Below, piece after piece: positions 10,228 to 20,022 of a DNA stretch of 64,000 nucleotides. The DNA lies in the NCBI GenBank assembly GCA_949825045.1, contig OX463829.1:30753715-30817714 (forward strand), read 5' to 3'. This DNA comes from Argyresthia goedartella. Lineage: Eukaryota; Arthropoda; Insecta; Lepidoptera; Argyresthiidae. A program made the translations under genes and the position numbers. The notes beneath the pieces were generated by a model, which saw nothing but the letters and a program-made list of their open reading frames with translations, searched no databases and was not told where the DNA came from. The number at the start of each line of letters is the position of its first letter. Position 1 is the first letter of the stretch.

Positions 10228-12060
10228 ATGCCAGAAAAATATTTCTTTTCTTTGTTGTTATTATTTAAACCTTGGAGAATACTAGATGACCTAAAAATGC
10301 AACATGAGACATACACAAAAGTATTTAATGCTGTAAAGGACGATTTACAAGAAGCGTTACGCTACGGAAATTTACGGGCTGAATTACGAAATAATTTACA
10401 AACAGCTTTTGAAAAGGTAGAAGAAAAAGTAGCAGAACTAAACGAAGAAAGGGAAAACATAGTAGATGAAGGACCCGACAATTCTTTAGAGTTTGAAGCT
10501 TCGGAAGCGGTGAATGCTATGGACGATTTAAACAACTTTGATTTAGTTGAAGCGGATATTTCTGAAATGAATGAGCAAGCAATGATAGATAAACTGAATT
10601 CTGACCAAAAAAAGGTATTTGATACAGTCACTTATAAAATTACGAACCAAAAAGAAATATTGTGACATTTTGTTAGTGGCACCGGTGGGACCGGCAAGAG
10701 CTATTTAATAAAAACCTTAAAAATATGGATTAAAAACAACCTGCATAAAAATGTTGCTATTACTACCCCGACTGTTCACAGATTACTACAACTGCCCGTA
10801 GAGCATAAACAAACTCCTAAATACAAACCGCTTTCAGACGAAGTACTTCAAGTTTTAAGGACATACTTAAAAACTGTCGAATTATTTATTATAGATGAAG
10901 TGTGTATGATATCTAATGTAACTTTAGCCTACATAAATCTTCGTTTATGTGAAGTGTTTGATACTTCTGATGTAGAAGATGGTTGGTTTGGAAAAAAACA
11001 TATTTTAGTGCTTGGGGATCTTTTGCAACTTCCACCCGTTAGAGAAAAGTTCTCCTTAAAAGTAGGCTCCTTAAGTATTCCAAACTTATGGACTGAACTT
11101 TTTAGTTACGACGAACTTACGCTGAAAATGAGACATGGATATGAATATGGATGCATTTGGATGATTCTACGTTTGTAGAAATGTTAAAAAGTATCAGAGT
11201 AGGAGTGATAACTCAATCAGACAGAGATATACTGTCTAACCGATTGATACCTCTACTCTCGCATTCCAATGAAGGAAGGTTAATGGAAATAGCACAATAT
11301 TTGAGGATCTTACCAGAAAATACTGTTTGTTTACTACCGACTAGAAATATGTATATGCAATTAAATAATGCTATGATAAAAGTGATTCTGCACCCCGACA
11401 TAAAGTTAGTTGCTAAAGATTCCTTGGATTGTTCAAAATGTATGATAACAAAAGCCCGGGTGTGTTTACAAAAATATGAAGATGATGCGTCGATGACTGC
11501 TGGACTGGAAGAAACTATAATCATTAAAGAGTTAGTTTAGGTTTAGTGAATGGGTCTATAGGCGTTGTACAAAAAGTGAGGTGGGAACCGGAAGACCAAA
11601 CAAAGCCTAAACAATTGGTAGTAAAATTCGCTAATAATTTGATTCACGAATGATTGCCTATTAAGTCTAAACACATATACCCCGGGCATACGTGTACAGA
11701 GAACAATTCCCAATCTGTGTGGCGTATGCCCTAACAATTCACAAGGGCCAAGGTCTAAGTCTAAAAAATACCCTCATGGACATTGGTACCTCCATATTCT
11801 CTTGTGGCCAAGCCTACGTGGTGCTTTCACGAGTAACCAATCTTCATGGGGTGCACCTCATAAACGTTGACTTCAAGAGCATAAAAGCTCAAGCTTCAGC
11901 GATCACCGAATACAACCGGCTTAGGCGTAAATACCGCACCGATATTTCAGAAATTAAACCATCTAAACCGTCTAAAAGAATAAATAATGAACTCGAATGG
12001 GCAATACGAAAAACTGTTGCTACTGTACAAGAATCAGAACCGGAAAAAAAGAAAAAATAA
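10228..12060 (+). pseudogene. Helitron PIF1-like helicase, fragmented
   Basis: Frames 10228-10665, then the stretch from the TGA at 10663 to 11178, 11151-11540 and 11692-12060 together carry an SF1B helicase. Visible are an acidic Rep-helicase linker, LNSDQKKVFDTV, Walker A GTGGTGKS (10678-10701), TPTVHRLL, Walker B FIIDEVCM (10885-10905), LGDLLQLPPV, and the C-terminal AYALTIHKGQGLSL and YVVLSRVTNLHGV motifs (11710-11860) with a lysine-rich tail. At least three frameshifts and one in-frame stop break it. The enzyme would unwind the donor strand. Confidence 0.85.
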
Positions 12061-12177
12061 TAAAAAAACTACTCCTAAAAAGAAAAATACTGTGTTAAAT
12101 AAGAAAATCTAATAAAATAAATCAATAAACCTACGTTTCTACAAAAAGAAGTGAAATCCCAACAAAAACATTTTTTT

Positions 12178-12393
12178 AAAACTAGCCAAGTCTCGATGGA
12201 GCTGCTTGTTTATCTCTAAAAAGTAATGAAATCTAGACAAAGTCGTGCCAAGTCTAAGGTTCCTTACTGCGATTTCTTTATTATTATAGTTAATGTTGTG
12301 TTGGAATGGAACCTTAGACTTGGCACGACTTTGTCTAGATTTCATTACTTTTTAGAGATAAACAAGCAGCTCCATCGAGACTTGGCTAGTTTT
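12178..12393. repeat. 86-bp perfect inverted repeat with 44-bp loop
   Basis: Arm 12178-12263 is the exact reverse complement of arm 12308-12393. The loop is AT-rich. The structure lies about 120 bp past the last Helitron codon. It could be a MITE-like foldback or a Helitron terminal palindrome. Confidence 0.9.
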
Positions 12394-13379
12394 TTACGGA
12401 ATGTTTTTGGTGGGATATATATTAAATGATTATGTTTTAGTTTCGTAAATAATGAGAGGTATATAATTTTATTGCGCACTAGGACTTTCCTGTTGCACAA
12501 ATTTTCCTGCCCTGCCTAGGTTTGCTGGTAGAAATCTTCGGGATGAGCAGCGTCTGGACCTCCGAAGGCAGGATCATCGTTGCGCTGCCAGACAAGTCAC
12601 GTCACAAAGTTGAGTGCATGGGTGACCTACAGCCGCTGACGTCTAGGTATCCGAGTAAGGACGTCCTGCCGCCATCATCCGACTCGGCAAAGAAACCTGC
12701 AGCGAGCGTAAACTCCAGCGCCATCAAGACCGTCACGACCAGGAAGGGTGCTCAAGCTAAGTGAGGTGGTCGCATCTTCACAAGACCACTTATATCACAG
12801 GTATCATTCCACTAGGCGACTATTTTATCCGACAACTGTGAGGTAGTCCGCAATATCCATTGTCCAACCAATCCATTTCTATCGGTGTGTGTAAAGTTTT
12901 TGTTTCGACACTCTGACCAAACGTAGTGCTTACTTTCTCTGTGGTTTTTATTTCATCAGCTGTCATCTGTCAATTTGAAGCAAAGACGTGCGGTTCGTGG
13001 TTTGTGTCTTTTCATTTTCGGATGTACGGACCGGACGGCCGCGGCCATTGGTTGCGTTTCGGTTCCATTCTTGGTCTTGTTTGTTTGTTAAATAAATATA
13101 TATATTTTTGCCATGCTGTGTTCGTGATAAGTAGAAGTCAGAATCCAGAACTTATATATGTGATTTAAATCTCTATATTCGTCTATCTGTAGTAGTTATT
13201 GTTATTTGTTACTTATGAGATGATATAACAAACAATCTCTTTCCTCAATCCTATGGTGGGTCTGGGTCTAAGCATGAAGCTTATTGATTAGAAATTTTAA
13301 TTAGTTTACTTTTGATTTTAGAATATTTATAACTTAATAGGTATATATAATATTTTATATTGATAAGTATATTTATATA
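12394..13379 (+). other. Unassigned stretch with one short coding-like fragment
   Basis: A frame ending at TAA-free AAGTGA 12762-12764 (from about 12522) encodes SSVWTSEGRIIVALP, SRHKVECMGDLQPL and a Ser/Lys-rich tail. Its codon use is unlike the AT-rich surroundings. It could be the C-terminal end of a retroelement protein, or ORF1 of the CR1-like element that resumes at 20811; I do not recognise it. The rest of the stretch is AT-rich with no gene seen. Confidence 0.35.
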
Positions 13380-14166
13380 TGTTAGCTCTTGTTAGTTACA
13401 CCTTGTATATTTCACTATACTTACATCTAACGCCATCTAGTGGAGCCGGCTTGTACTAACGTAAAGCAACTTTCCATTTCCGTTTAGATTATTTGAAGGA
13501 TTATGATGATAGTTAAAATCCTTTTATGTTTGACATTAATTGTAATTAATCATCATTTCTTTAGTTTATATTTGTCTTTGGTTTAAATCATGAATCTATC
13601 CTCGTTTCTTCAAATTTAACTTTGTCGAACCTATAGCCGGATGCAGTAATACTTCCGTTATAGACGTACCCTGTTCTGGTTATATCCTTTTTTGAAAATT
13701 GAACTCTAAAATCATAATAAAGTCTATTCTGATTTTAGAGCCATTTATGAAGGTCCTATCGTTATTATGTTTAATTCATATTTAAATCTTTTAGACTTGT
13801 AACAGGAAGTGACATGATTAAAAATGGTAACTAGCGATGTATTAGACATTTCCGTTCGATGCTAATATTAATCTGATGGTTTATTGAAATGTTTTATAAT
13901 TTGTTAAATCTTGATAATGTTAAAGCCAATTTTAGAACTATCCAGAATATTTGTAGTAATTATAGAATTCGTGTTAGAAATAATACGTGTAAATTGCATT
14001 TCCGGTTTTGGATAGTCTGAAGAAGGGTGTGTTTAACCGCGAAAACGAACGCGGGAGATGGAGGGAATAGATGTTATAAATAGGACTGCTTTGATTTTGA
14101 GAACACTTTTGTTACTGCCACGAAAAGAAATACACCATTTAAAAATCTGTCAGCGAGTATTTATTA
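13380..14166 (+). repeat. 5' LTR of the young gypsy element
   Basis: Starts TGTTAGCTCTTG and ends TATTTATTA. It contains TATAAATA at 14075-14082 about 90 bp before its end, placing transcription start near 14105. The right boundary comes from where the two copies diverge (TCAGAAG here, TATATATGG at the 3' copy) and is good to 1-2 bp. Confidence 0.92.
14075..14082 (+). promoter_or_regulatory. TATA box of the gypsy LTR promoter
   Basis: TATAAATA in the 5' LTR. The same motif in the 3' LTR is at 20718-20725, where it would drive outward transcription into the CR1-like element. Confidence 0.65.
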
Positions 14167-14177
14167 TCAGAAGTGGT
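14167..14177 (+). other. Candidate primer-binding site
   Basis: TCAGAAGTGG directly follows the LTR. It matches part of the 3' acceptor region of tRNA-Leu(CAG) (complement of CCACTTCTGA), offset by a few bases from the tRNA end. From memory of tRNA sequence, not checked. Confidence 0.4.
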
Positions 14178-14212
14178 TCTACGAAAGAAGCAAATTCTTC
14201 AACTGCCCCACG

Positions 14213-17200
14213 ATGGACCGCTCTAAATCCAGAAGATCACGTTCAAGATCTAGAAGCTATCGGCGTGGTAAACGTCGAGATCGTGATAGAAGCCGCAGGA
14301 CACCTAGAACGAGCCGATCGCGGGAACGAAATATTAGTCCATCAAAAAAGAGATTTCGTGAATCGGCCAGGGATACTTCATCACAACGACGTCGTATCCA
14401 CAATGAGGACGTCAGGCGTTCAAAGGAGAATTCCATACGATCTTCAAGCATTCAAACCCCAGGTACTTCTTCAGCAATACGAGTACATGATCCAGAAAAT
14501 TCTGCGACCGGACGAGATGGCCCAGTCGCCATGACCTCAAGCAATACTGCGACCGGACGAGATGGCCCAGTCGCCATGACGTCAAGCAATGCTGCGACCG
14601 GACGAGATGGCCCAGTCACCATGACGTCAAGCAATGCTGCGACCGGACGAGATGCCCCAGTCGCCATGACGTCGAGCAATTCTGCAATCGGAGTTGACGA
14701 CCCAGCTGCTATGATGTCAAGTAGTTCTACGACCGGACGAGACGAAGAAAACGTGAACCCGAGTGCTACAGCGACGAGTAATACGGTGCTGGACGTACAG
14801 GTTAGAAATAAAACTGACTCGTCTAATTCAGGCATGATAGTAACTTTCGATGAATTTTATAAACTCCTACAGTCACTAAAACCAGGTTTATCCACTAGAG
14901 GCAATGAAAACATGATCCCAGAGTTTGACCCATCTATCAAAAATAGCCGAATTGAAATATGGTTAGCAAAAGTTAACGAGTGTGCACAAATCTATACTTG
15001 GGATGAGAAACAAATCAGACACTATGCTTTGCCCAAACTGGTAGGTAATGCTAAAAAATGGTACCAAACCCAAACATCCGTGTTACATAGTTGGGACGAA
15101 TGGCAAACCCTTTTATGCAAAGCGTTTCCGTCTGAAGTCAACTATGGTACTCTCTTGTCAGATATGCTAGAAAAACGATTAAAATTTGGGGATAACTTGG
15201 ACGAATACTACTTTGAGAAAACGGCATTATTGAATGCTTGCGAAATATCGGGCAAACGAGCAGCTGATTGCATCATACATGGTTTAGATGATCGCACTAT
15301 ACGAGCAGGTGCATCATCAGCTCGATTCTCTAAGCCTGAGGATTTATTCAAATATTTGAAGGATGTTTGTAAAGATCAAAAAGATGCAGCGAGATCATTC
15401 AATAGGAACAAAAGGGGAAGTAACATTTTTTGTAATAAATGTAATGAAACAGGTCATAAAACATTTCAATGTCACGCAAACGGTTCCCAGAACACATATA
15501 CACCTATAGTAACTAATGCTTGCTTCAACTGTAACGAAAAAGGTCACAGGGTTCAGCAATGCCCCAAAACTATTCTCAAATGTGATGAGTGTAAGTTATA
15601 CGGTCATAAAACCAATGATTGTCCGCGTAAAAAGAAAAATACTGAAAAACAGGTTCTTGTTATAAACAGCATAGCCGATCCTAGCCATAAATATTACAAA
15701 AGAGCTCTGATTAATAATGTAAAAGAAACTCAGTGCTTTGTTGATATGGGAAGCGATTGCACACTAATTACGCAAAGATTGGCCACCCAAATAGGTCTAG
15801 CAATTGCGACTGATAGTATACCGACAGTTCATGGATTGGCGAATGTACGTGTTCAGCCTTTAGGTAGAGTGCAATTAACTTTACTTATTGATACAGTTGA
15901 AGCTACGATAACAGCGCTAGTTGTAAGAGACGAACAATTGCACGTACCCTTACTTGTAGGACAGGATTTCACCGAATTACCTAATGTGATTATCACAAAA
16001 ACAGATAGCTCCCTTAATATCATGACCAGAGATTTTAATCCTGAGTTACCGTCATTTGATAATGACCAAATTTATAACAAACACATGTTATACGTACACT
16101 CCGACACTAAAATTGAAACTGTAGGTTTAATTAAATGCTACTGTAAGGATGTACGCGATGCAAATATATACCTAAAAGGTAATTATCGAAACATAAATGG
16201 TGTTGAGTATTGTATTCAGGAAGGGTTGTATAAATTAAAAGACGGGAAGTGTGCTATTATTATAATGAATATCTTCAACAGTCCAATTTACTTTACAAAA
16301 GACTTCGGTGTTGCTCGGGGTATTACCTTGAGTGAAAGTGAAGATTCTCTAGACAGTTCAGAAATGTTCGGACAGCCAAGATGCTTCTTTGCTCTACAGC
16401 ATTTAGAACCTTTCAGTAAGGAGGAAATTAATGTTAACCCTGATCTTACAACCGAGCAGAAAAGTAGAACTTATGAAGTAATCAACAAAAATCGTGACTG
16501 TTTTGCGCAAAACTTAGCCGAACTTGGTTGTACAGACATAACAGAACTAGAAATTAAACTACACGATGAAATCCCCGTTGTTTACAGACCTTACCGTTTG
16601 AGTCATACTGAAAAAGAGGTAGTTAGAAATATGGTCAATGAGCTGCTGGAAAATAATATTGTTGAAGAGTCAGAATCACAGTATGCTAGTCCTGTATTGT
16701 TAGTTTCAAAGAAGACAGGAGGATATAGATTGTGTGTCGACTATCGGGCACTGAACCGAAAGACAATAAGAGATAATTATCCTCTCCCAAGAATAGATGA
16801 TCAACTAGATTTATTGAGTGGAAATAAATACTTTATCAGCCTAGATTTGGCCAGCGGGTACTATCAGATTCCTGTAAAAGATGAGTGTAAGCACTTGACA
16901 GCGTTTATAACTCCTGATGGGTTGTATCAGTTTTGTAGAGCTCCTTTTGGACTAGTTAATTGTCCAGCTGTTTTTCAAAGAACAATAAATAAAATGTTGG
17001 GAAAATCTCGTGAGAAATGTGCTTTGGCATATATGGATGACCTATTAATATGTGGAAAGACATTCGAAGAATGTTTAGCAAAATTAGAACAAACCTTTGT
17101 TCTCATAAGGGAAGCTGGACTGACGTTAAATATAAATAAATGTAACTTTTTTCAAACTGAAATAGAATATTTGGGGTTCGAAATATCTGTCGAGGGCATT

Positions 17201-19183
17201 AGACCTGGTAAAGCCAAAATTTCTGCTGTAGAACAATTCCCAACTCCCAAATCAGTGCATGAGATTCGACAATTTATTGGCCTGGCTAGCTACTTTAGGA
17301 AATTTATCAAGGGGTTTTCTAGCATCGCTAAGCCTTTGACTGACCTAACGAAACAAGATATTGCTTGGCAGTGGGAGAAAGAACAGCAAGAGTCTTTTAC
17401 AACATTAAAAGAGAAACTAATCATCAGACCTATTTTGAGTTTGTATAATCCTGAATTCATCACGGAATTACATTGTGATGCATCAAAAAAAGGCTTTGGA
17501 GGAATATTATTACAAAGGGAAAATATGAAATCTGACTTAAGACCTATCGCTTTCTTTAGTAGAAAAACGACGCGAGATGAAGAGAAATTTCATGTATATG
17601 AATTAGAGACTCTTGCCGTTATAACTTCTCTCAATAGGTTTAGAGTTTATTTGTTAGGTAAACCCTTTACAATACACACAGACTGTAACGCTTTAAGATC
17701 AACTTTCTCCAAGAGAGATTTAATACCAAGGATAGCTCGTTGGTGGATCGCTCTGCAAGAATACGATTGTACCATTGAATATAGACCCGGTTGTACAATG
17801 AAACATGTCGATGCGCTCAGTCGAAATCCTCTTGAAGATGGACAGGATAATGACAAGTATGAACATTTGTCTCGGGTAATGCATATATCTCAAGAAGATT
17901 GGGTACTGAGTCTTCAATTGACAGATCCTAAAATTCAACATATTCGATCCATTCTTGAAGACTCGCAATACAAGGAATTGACTGATATAAGACAAAACTT
18001 TGTCGTACAAAACAATCGCATATACCGAAAAATAGGAGATCAACTAAAATGGGTAGTCCCGAAGAGCGCTAGGTGGCAAATATGCCAACGAAATCATGAT
18101 GATGTAGGACATTTTTCGGTAGAAAAAACTTTGGACAAGATCAGGAAAGATTTTTGGTTCCCCAAAATGAAGAAATTTATAACTAAATATGTACGATCTT
18201 GCTTACACTGTGCTTTCGGTAAAGAACCCTCAGGACCAAAAGAAGGTTATTTACACAATATTCCTAAATATGATATTCCATTCCACACAGTACACATAGA
18301 CCATTTAGGACCATTTATCAAGAGTTCCAGGGGTAATCAATATCTATTTGTACTTGTGGATGGATTTACTAAATTTAGTATACTCAAACCACTACGCAAT
18401 ACTAAATCAAACTCTGCTATCAGATGTTTGATAGAGTTGTTTTCAATCTTCGGTCATCCAGTTAGGTTGATCTCAGATCGAGGTACGAGTTTTACTTCAA
18501 ACGAATTCAAAAGATTCTGTACAGAATATGAAATTCGCCACATTCTTAATGCTGTCTCTACTCCTAGGGCTAACGGACAAGTGGAGAGGTATAACCGTAC
18601 TATTTTAGATGGACTTAGGACCTATACAGATAGTTTAGGTGAAAACAAATGGGATCAAGAACTAGGGAAGATACAATGGGGACTTAATAATACACTCAAT
18701 AAAGGGATAGGCAAGACGCCCTCAGAAGCGTTATTTGGGAAAAGATTGTTAGGAAAAGGAGACGGTATACTAGGAGATACAGTGGTAGATACACGACAAA
18801 ACGGGAAAGCTAGTGAACAAATTATACAAGAGATTAATGAACACGTTGAGAAGAATCAGGCTCAACAAAAAGAGAGATTTGACAAAACTAGAAAAGACGC
18901 TACGCTATACAAGATAGGTGACTTAGTGAAAATTTTAAAACCTACTCCTTCTAATGATGGGAAGAGTAAAAAACTTTTGCCCAAGTATACGGGCCCGTTC
19001 AAGATATCAAGGGTTTTAGAAAATGATAGATACGAGGTATCAAGTATTCCTGGTTCCAACATAACTAAAGGAAAATATAGTAATATTTGGTCAACAGATC
19101 GCATACGTCCTTGGATTACAGTGACTGTAGAGAGTGATACTGATAGTGACAACACAGATGATGAACATATAAGTTGTAGTTAA
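14213..19183 (+). CDS. Ty3/gypsy Gag-Pol polyprotein, intact frame
   Basis: 1656 residues from ATG 14213 to TAA. Order: an Arg/Ser-rich N-terminus (about residues 1-80, with RSRSRSRSYRRGKR), five to six 15-residue repeats (about 97-180, ATGRDGPVAMTSSN), a Gag core (about 220-400), three CCHC knuckles (about 406-470), protease with FVDMGSDCTLI (about 510), RT with YMDD (about 940), RNase H (about 1087 onward, HCDASKKGFGG), integrase H2C2 (about 1290-1340) and the DDE residues at about 1363 (HIDHLGP), 1422 (SDRGTSF) and 1457 (QVERYN). Gag and Pol share one frame with no visible recoding. The N-terminal SR region and DMG in place of D[ST]G in protease are odd. Likely coding-competent. Confidence 0.93.
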   Translation: MDRSKSRRSRSRSRSYRRGKRRDRDRSRRTPRTSRSRERNISPSKKRFRESARDTSSQRRRIHNEDVRRSKENSIRSSSIQTPGTSSAIRVHDPENSATGRDGPVAMTSSNTATGRDGPVAMTSSNAATGRDGPVTMTSSNAATGRDAPVAMTSSNSAIGVDDPAAMMSSSSTTGRDEENVNPSATATSNTVLDVQVRNKTDSSNSGMIVTFDEFYKLLQSLKPGLSTRGNENMIPEFDPSIKNSRIEIWLAKVNECAQIYTWDEKQIRHYALPKLVGNAKKWYQTQTSVLHSWDEWQTLLCKAFPSEVNYGTLLSDMLEKRLKFGDNLDEYYFEKTALLNACEISGKRAADCIIHGLDDRTIRAGASSARFSKPEDLFKYLKDVCKDQKDAARSFNRNKRGSNIFCNKCNETGHKTFQCHANGSQNTYTPIVTNACFNCNEKGHRVQQCPKTILKCDECKLYGHKTNDCPRKKKNTEKQVLVINSIADPSHKYYKRALINNVKETQCFVDMGSDCTLITQRLATQIGLAIATDSIPTVHGLANVRVQPLGRVQLTLLIDTVEATITALVVRDEQLHVPLLVGQDFTELPNVIITKTDSSLNIMTRDFNPELPSFDNDQIYNKHMLYVHSDTKIETVGLIKCYCKDVRDANIYLKGNYRNINGVEYCIQEGLYKLKDGKCAIIIMNIFNSPIYFTKDFGVARGITLSESEDSLDSSEMFGQPRCFFALQHLEPFSKEEINVNPDLTTEQKSRTYEVINKNRDCFAQNLAELGCTDITELEIKLHDEIPVVYRPYRLSHTEKEVVRNMVNELLENNIVEESESQYASPVLLVSKKTGGYRLCVDYRALNRKTIRDNYPLPRIDDQLDLLSGNKYFISLDLASGYYQIPVKDECKHLTAFITPDGLYQFCRAPFGLVNCPAVFQRTINKMLGKSREKCALAYMDDLLICGKTFEECLAKLEQTFVLIREAGLTLNINKCNFFQTEIEYLGFEISVEGIRPGKAKISAVEQFPTPKSVHEIRQFIGLASYFRKFIKGFSSIAKPLTDLTKQDIAWQWEKEQQESFTTLKEKLIIRPILSLYNPEFITELHCDASKKGFGGILLQRENMKSDLRPIAFFSRKTTRDEEKFHVYELETLAVITSLNRFRVYLLGKPFTIHTDCNALRSTFSKRDLIPRIARWWIALQEYDCTIEYRPGCTMKHVDALSRNPLEDGQDNDKYEHLSRVMHISQEDWVLSLQLTDPKIQHIRSILEDSQYKELTDIRQNFVVQNNRIYRKIGDQLKWVVPKSARWQICQRNHDDVGHFSVEKTLDKIRKDFWFPKMKKFITKYVRSCLHCAFGKEPSGPKEGYLHNIPKYDIPFHTVHIDHLGPFIKSSRGNQYLFVLVDGFTKFSILKPLRNTKSNSAIRCLIELFSIFGHPVRLISDRGTSFTSNEFKRFCTEYEIRHILNAVSTPRANGQVERYNRTILDGLRTYTDSLGENKWDQELGKIQWGLNNTLNKGIGKTPSEALFGKRLLGKGDGILGDTVVDTRQNGKASEQIIQEINEHVEKNQAQQKERFDKTRKDATLYKIGDLVKILKPTPSNDGKSKKLLPKYTGPFKISRVLENDRYEVSSIPGSNITKGKYSNIWSTDRIRPWITVTVESDTDSDNTDDEHISCS
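14504..14752 (+). repeat. 45-bp tandem repeats within gag
   Basis: Units start at 14504, 14549, 14594, 14639, 14684 and partly 14729, each encoding 15 residues (ATGRDGPVAMTSSN-type). The first four are nearly identical and the later ones diverge. Confidence 0.9.
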
Positions 19184-19337
19184 TTTGGATAATAATGTAT
19201 CATATTGTGTTTAGATGATTTACGAGCATAATTTAAATAAAATGTGTAATTTACATAGAATTTATAAATTGCACAGAAAGTATGATTTGAGAAGAATGCT
19301 TAAAATTTATAGAAAAGAAAGAATAGTATAGATAGAT

Positions 19338-19871
19338 ACTGAAGATCTGGAAGTCTGATACGATTAATGAATCTGTGGTCATTATACTATAGATTCAGGA
19401 ATGAGGGATCAGGTGCAGATATTGAAACTGAAGATCTGGAAGTCTGATACGATTAATGGATCTATGGTCATTATACTATAGATTCAGGAATGAGGGATCA
19501 GGTGCAGATATTAAAACTGAAGATCTGGAAGTCTGATACGATTAATGAATCTGTGGTTATTATACTATAGATTCAGGAATGAGGGATCAGGTGCAGATAT
19601 TGAAACTGAAGATCTGGAAGTCTGATACGATTAATGGATCTATGGTCATTATACTATAGATTCAGGAATGAGGGATCAGGTGCAGATAATAAAACTGAAG
19701 ATCTGGAAGTCTGATACGATTAATGAATCTGTGGTTATTATACTATAGCTTCAGGAATGAGGGATCAGGTGCGGATATTAAAACTGAAGATCTGGAAGTC
19801 TGATACGATTAATGAATCTGTAGTTATTATACTATAGATTCAGGAATGAGGGATCAGGTGCAGATAACGAA
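19338..19871 (+). repeat. Six 89-bp tandem repeats between pol and the 3' LTR
   Basis: ACTGAAGATCTGGAAGTCTG recurs at 19338, 19427, 19516, 19605, 19694 and 19783, always 89 bp apart. Units alternate between GAATCTGTGG and GGATCTATGG versions for the first five. The block is noncoding and lies about 150 bp upstream of the 3' LTR. 19184-19337 and 19872-20022 are AT-rich with nothing else seen. Confidence 0.95.
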
Positions 19872-20022
19872 GCCTATCTTGAATAAGAGGCATGCTTACA
19901 AAGTCTTGATATTATTATTTCCCTGTTTTATAATGAGATAGTATACCTAGTTTGCAGAAATAATGTTTTGTAGAAGTAATTGTATAAGTTTAGAGACAAA
20001 CTTTAGAGTCAGGACGGTCGAA

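Larger units (their letters stand above)
6950..12400 (+). mobile_element. Autonomous Helitron, decayed
   Basis: Fragments of one RepHel-type protein run along the plus strand: a cysteine-rich N-terminus (7044-7331), a DUF6570-like segment (7322-7540), a Rep domain with HFH (8545-8553) and the YVTKY tyrosine motif (about 9735), then a PIF1-like SF1 helicase with GTGGTGKS (10678-10701) and IIDE (10888-10899). Many frameshifts and stops break it, and a repeat is inserted at about 8632-9340. The exact ends (TC at 5', CTRR with a hairpin at 3') were not resolved. Confidence 0.85.

Noticed and set aside
19338..19871. 89-bp repeats considered as a CRISPR array
   Set aside because: Repeats are contiguous without unique spacers and lie inside a eukaryotic retrotransposon.
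19184..20022. Envelope gene after gypsy pol
   Set aside because: No open frame of useful size; the region is tandem repeats and AT-rich sequence.
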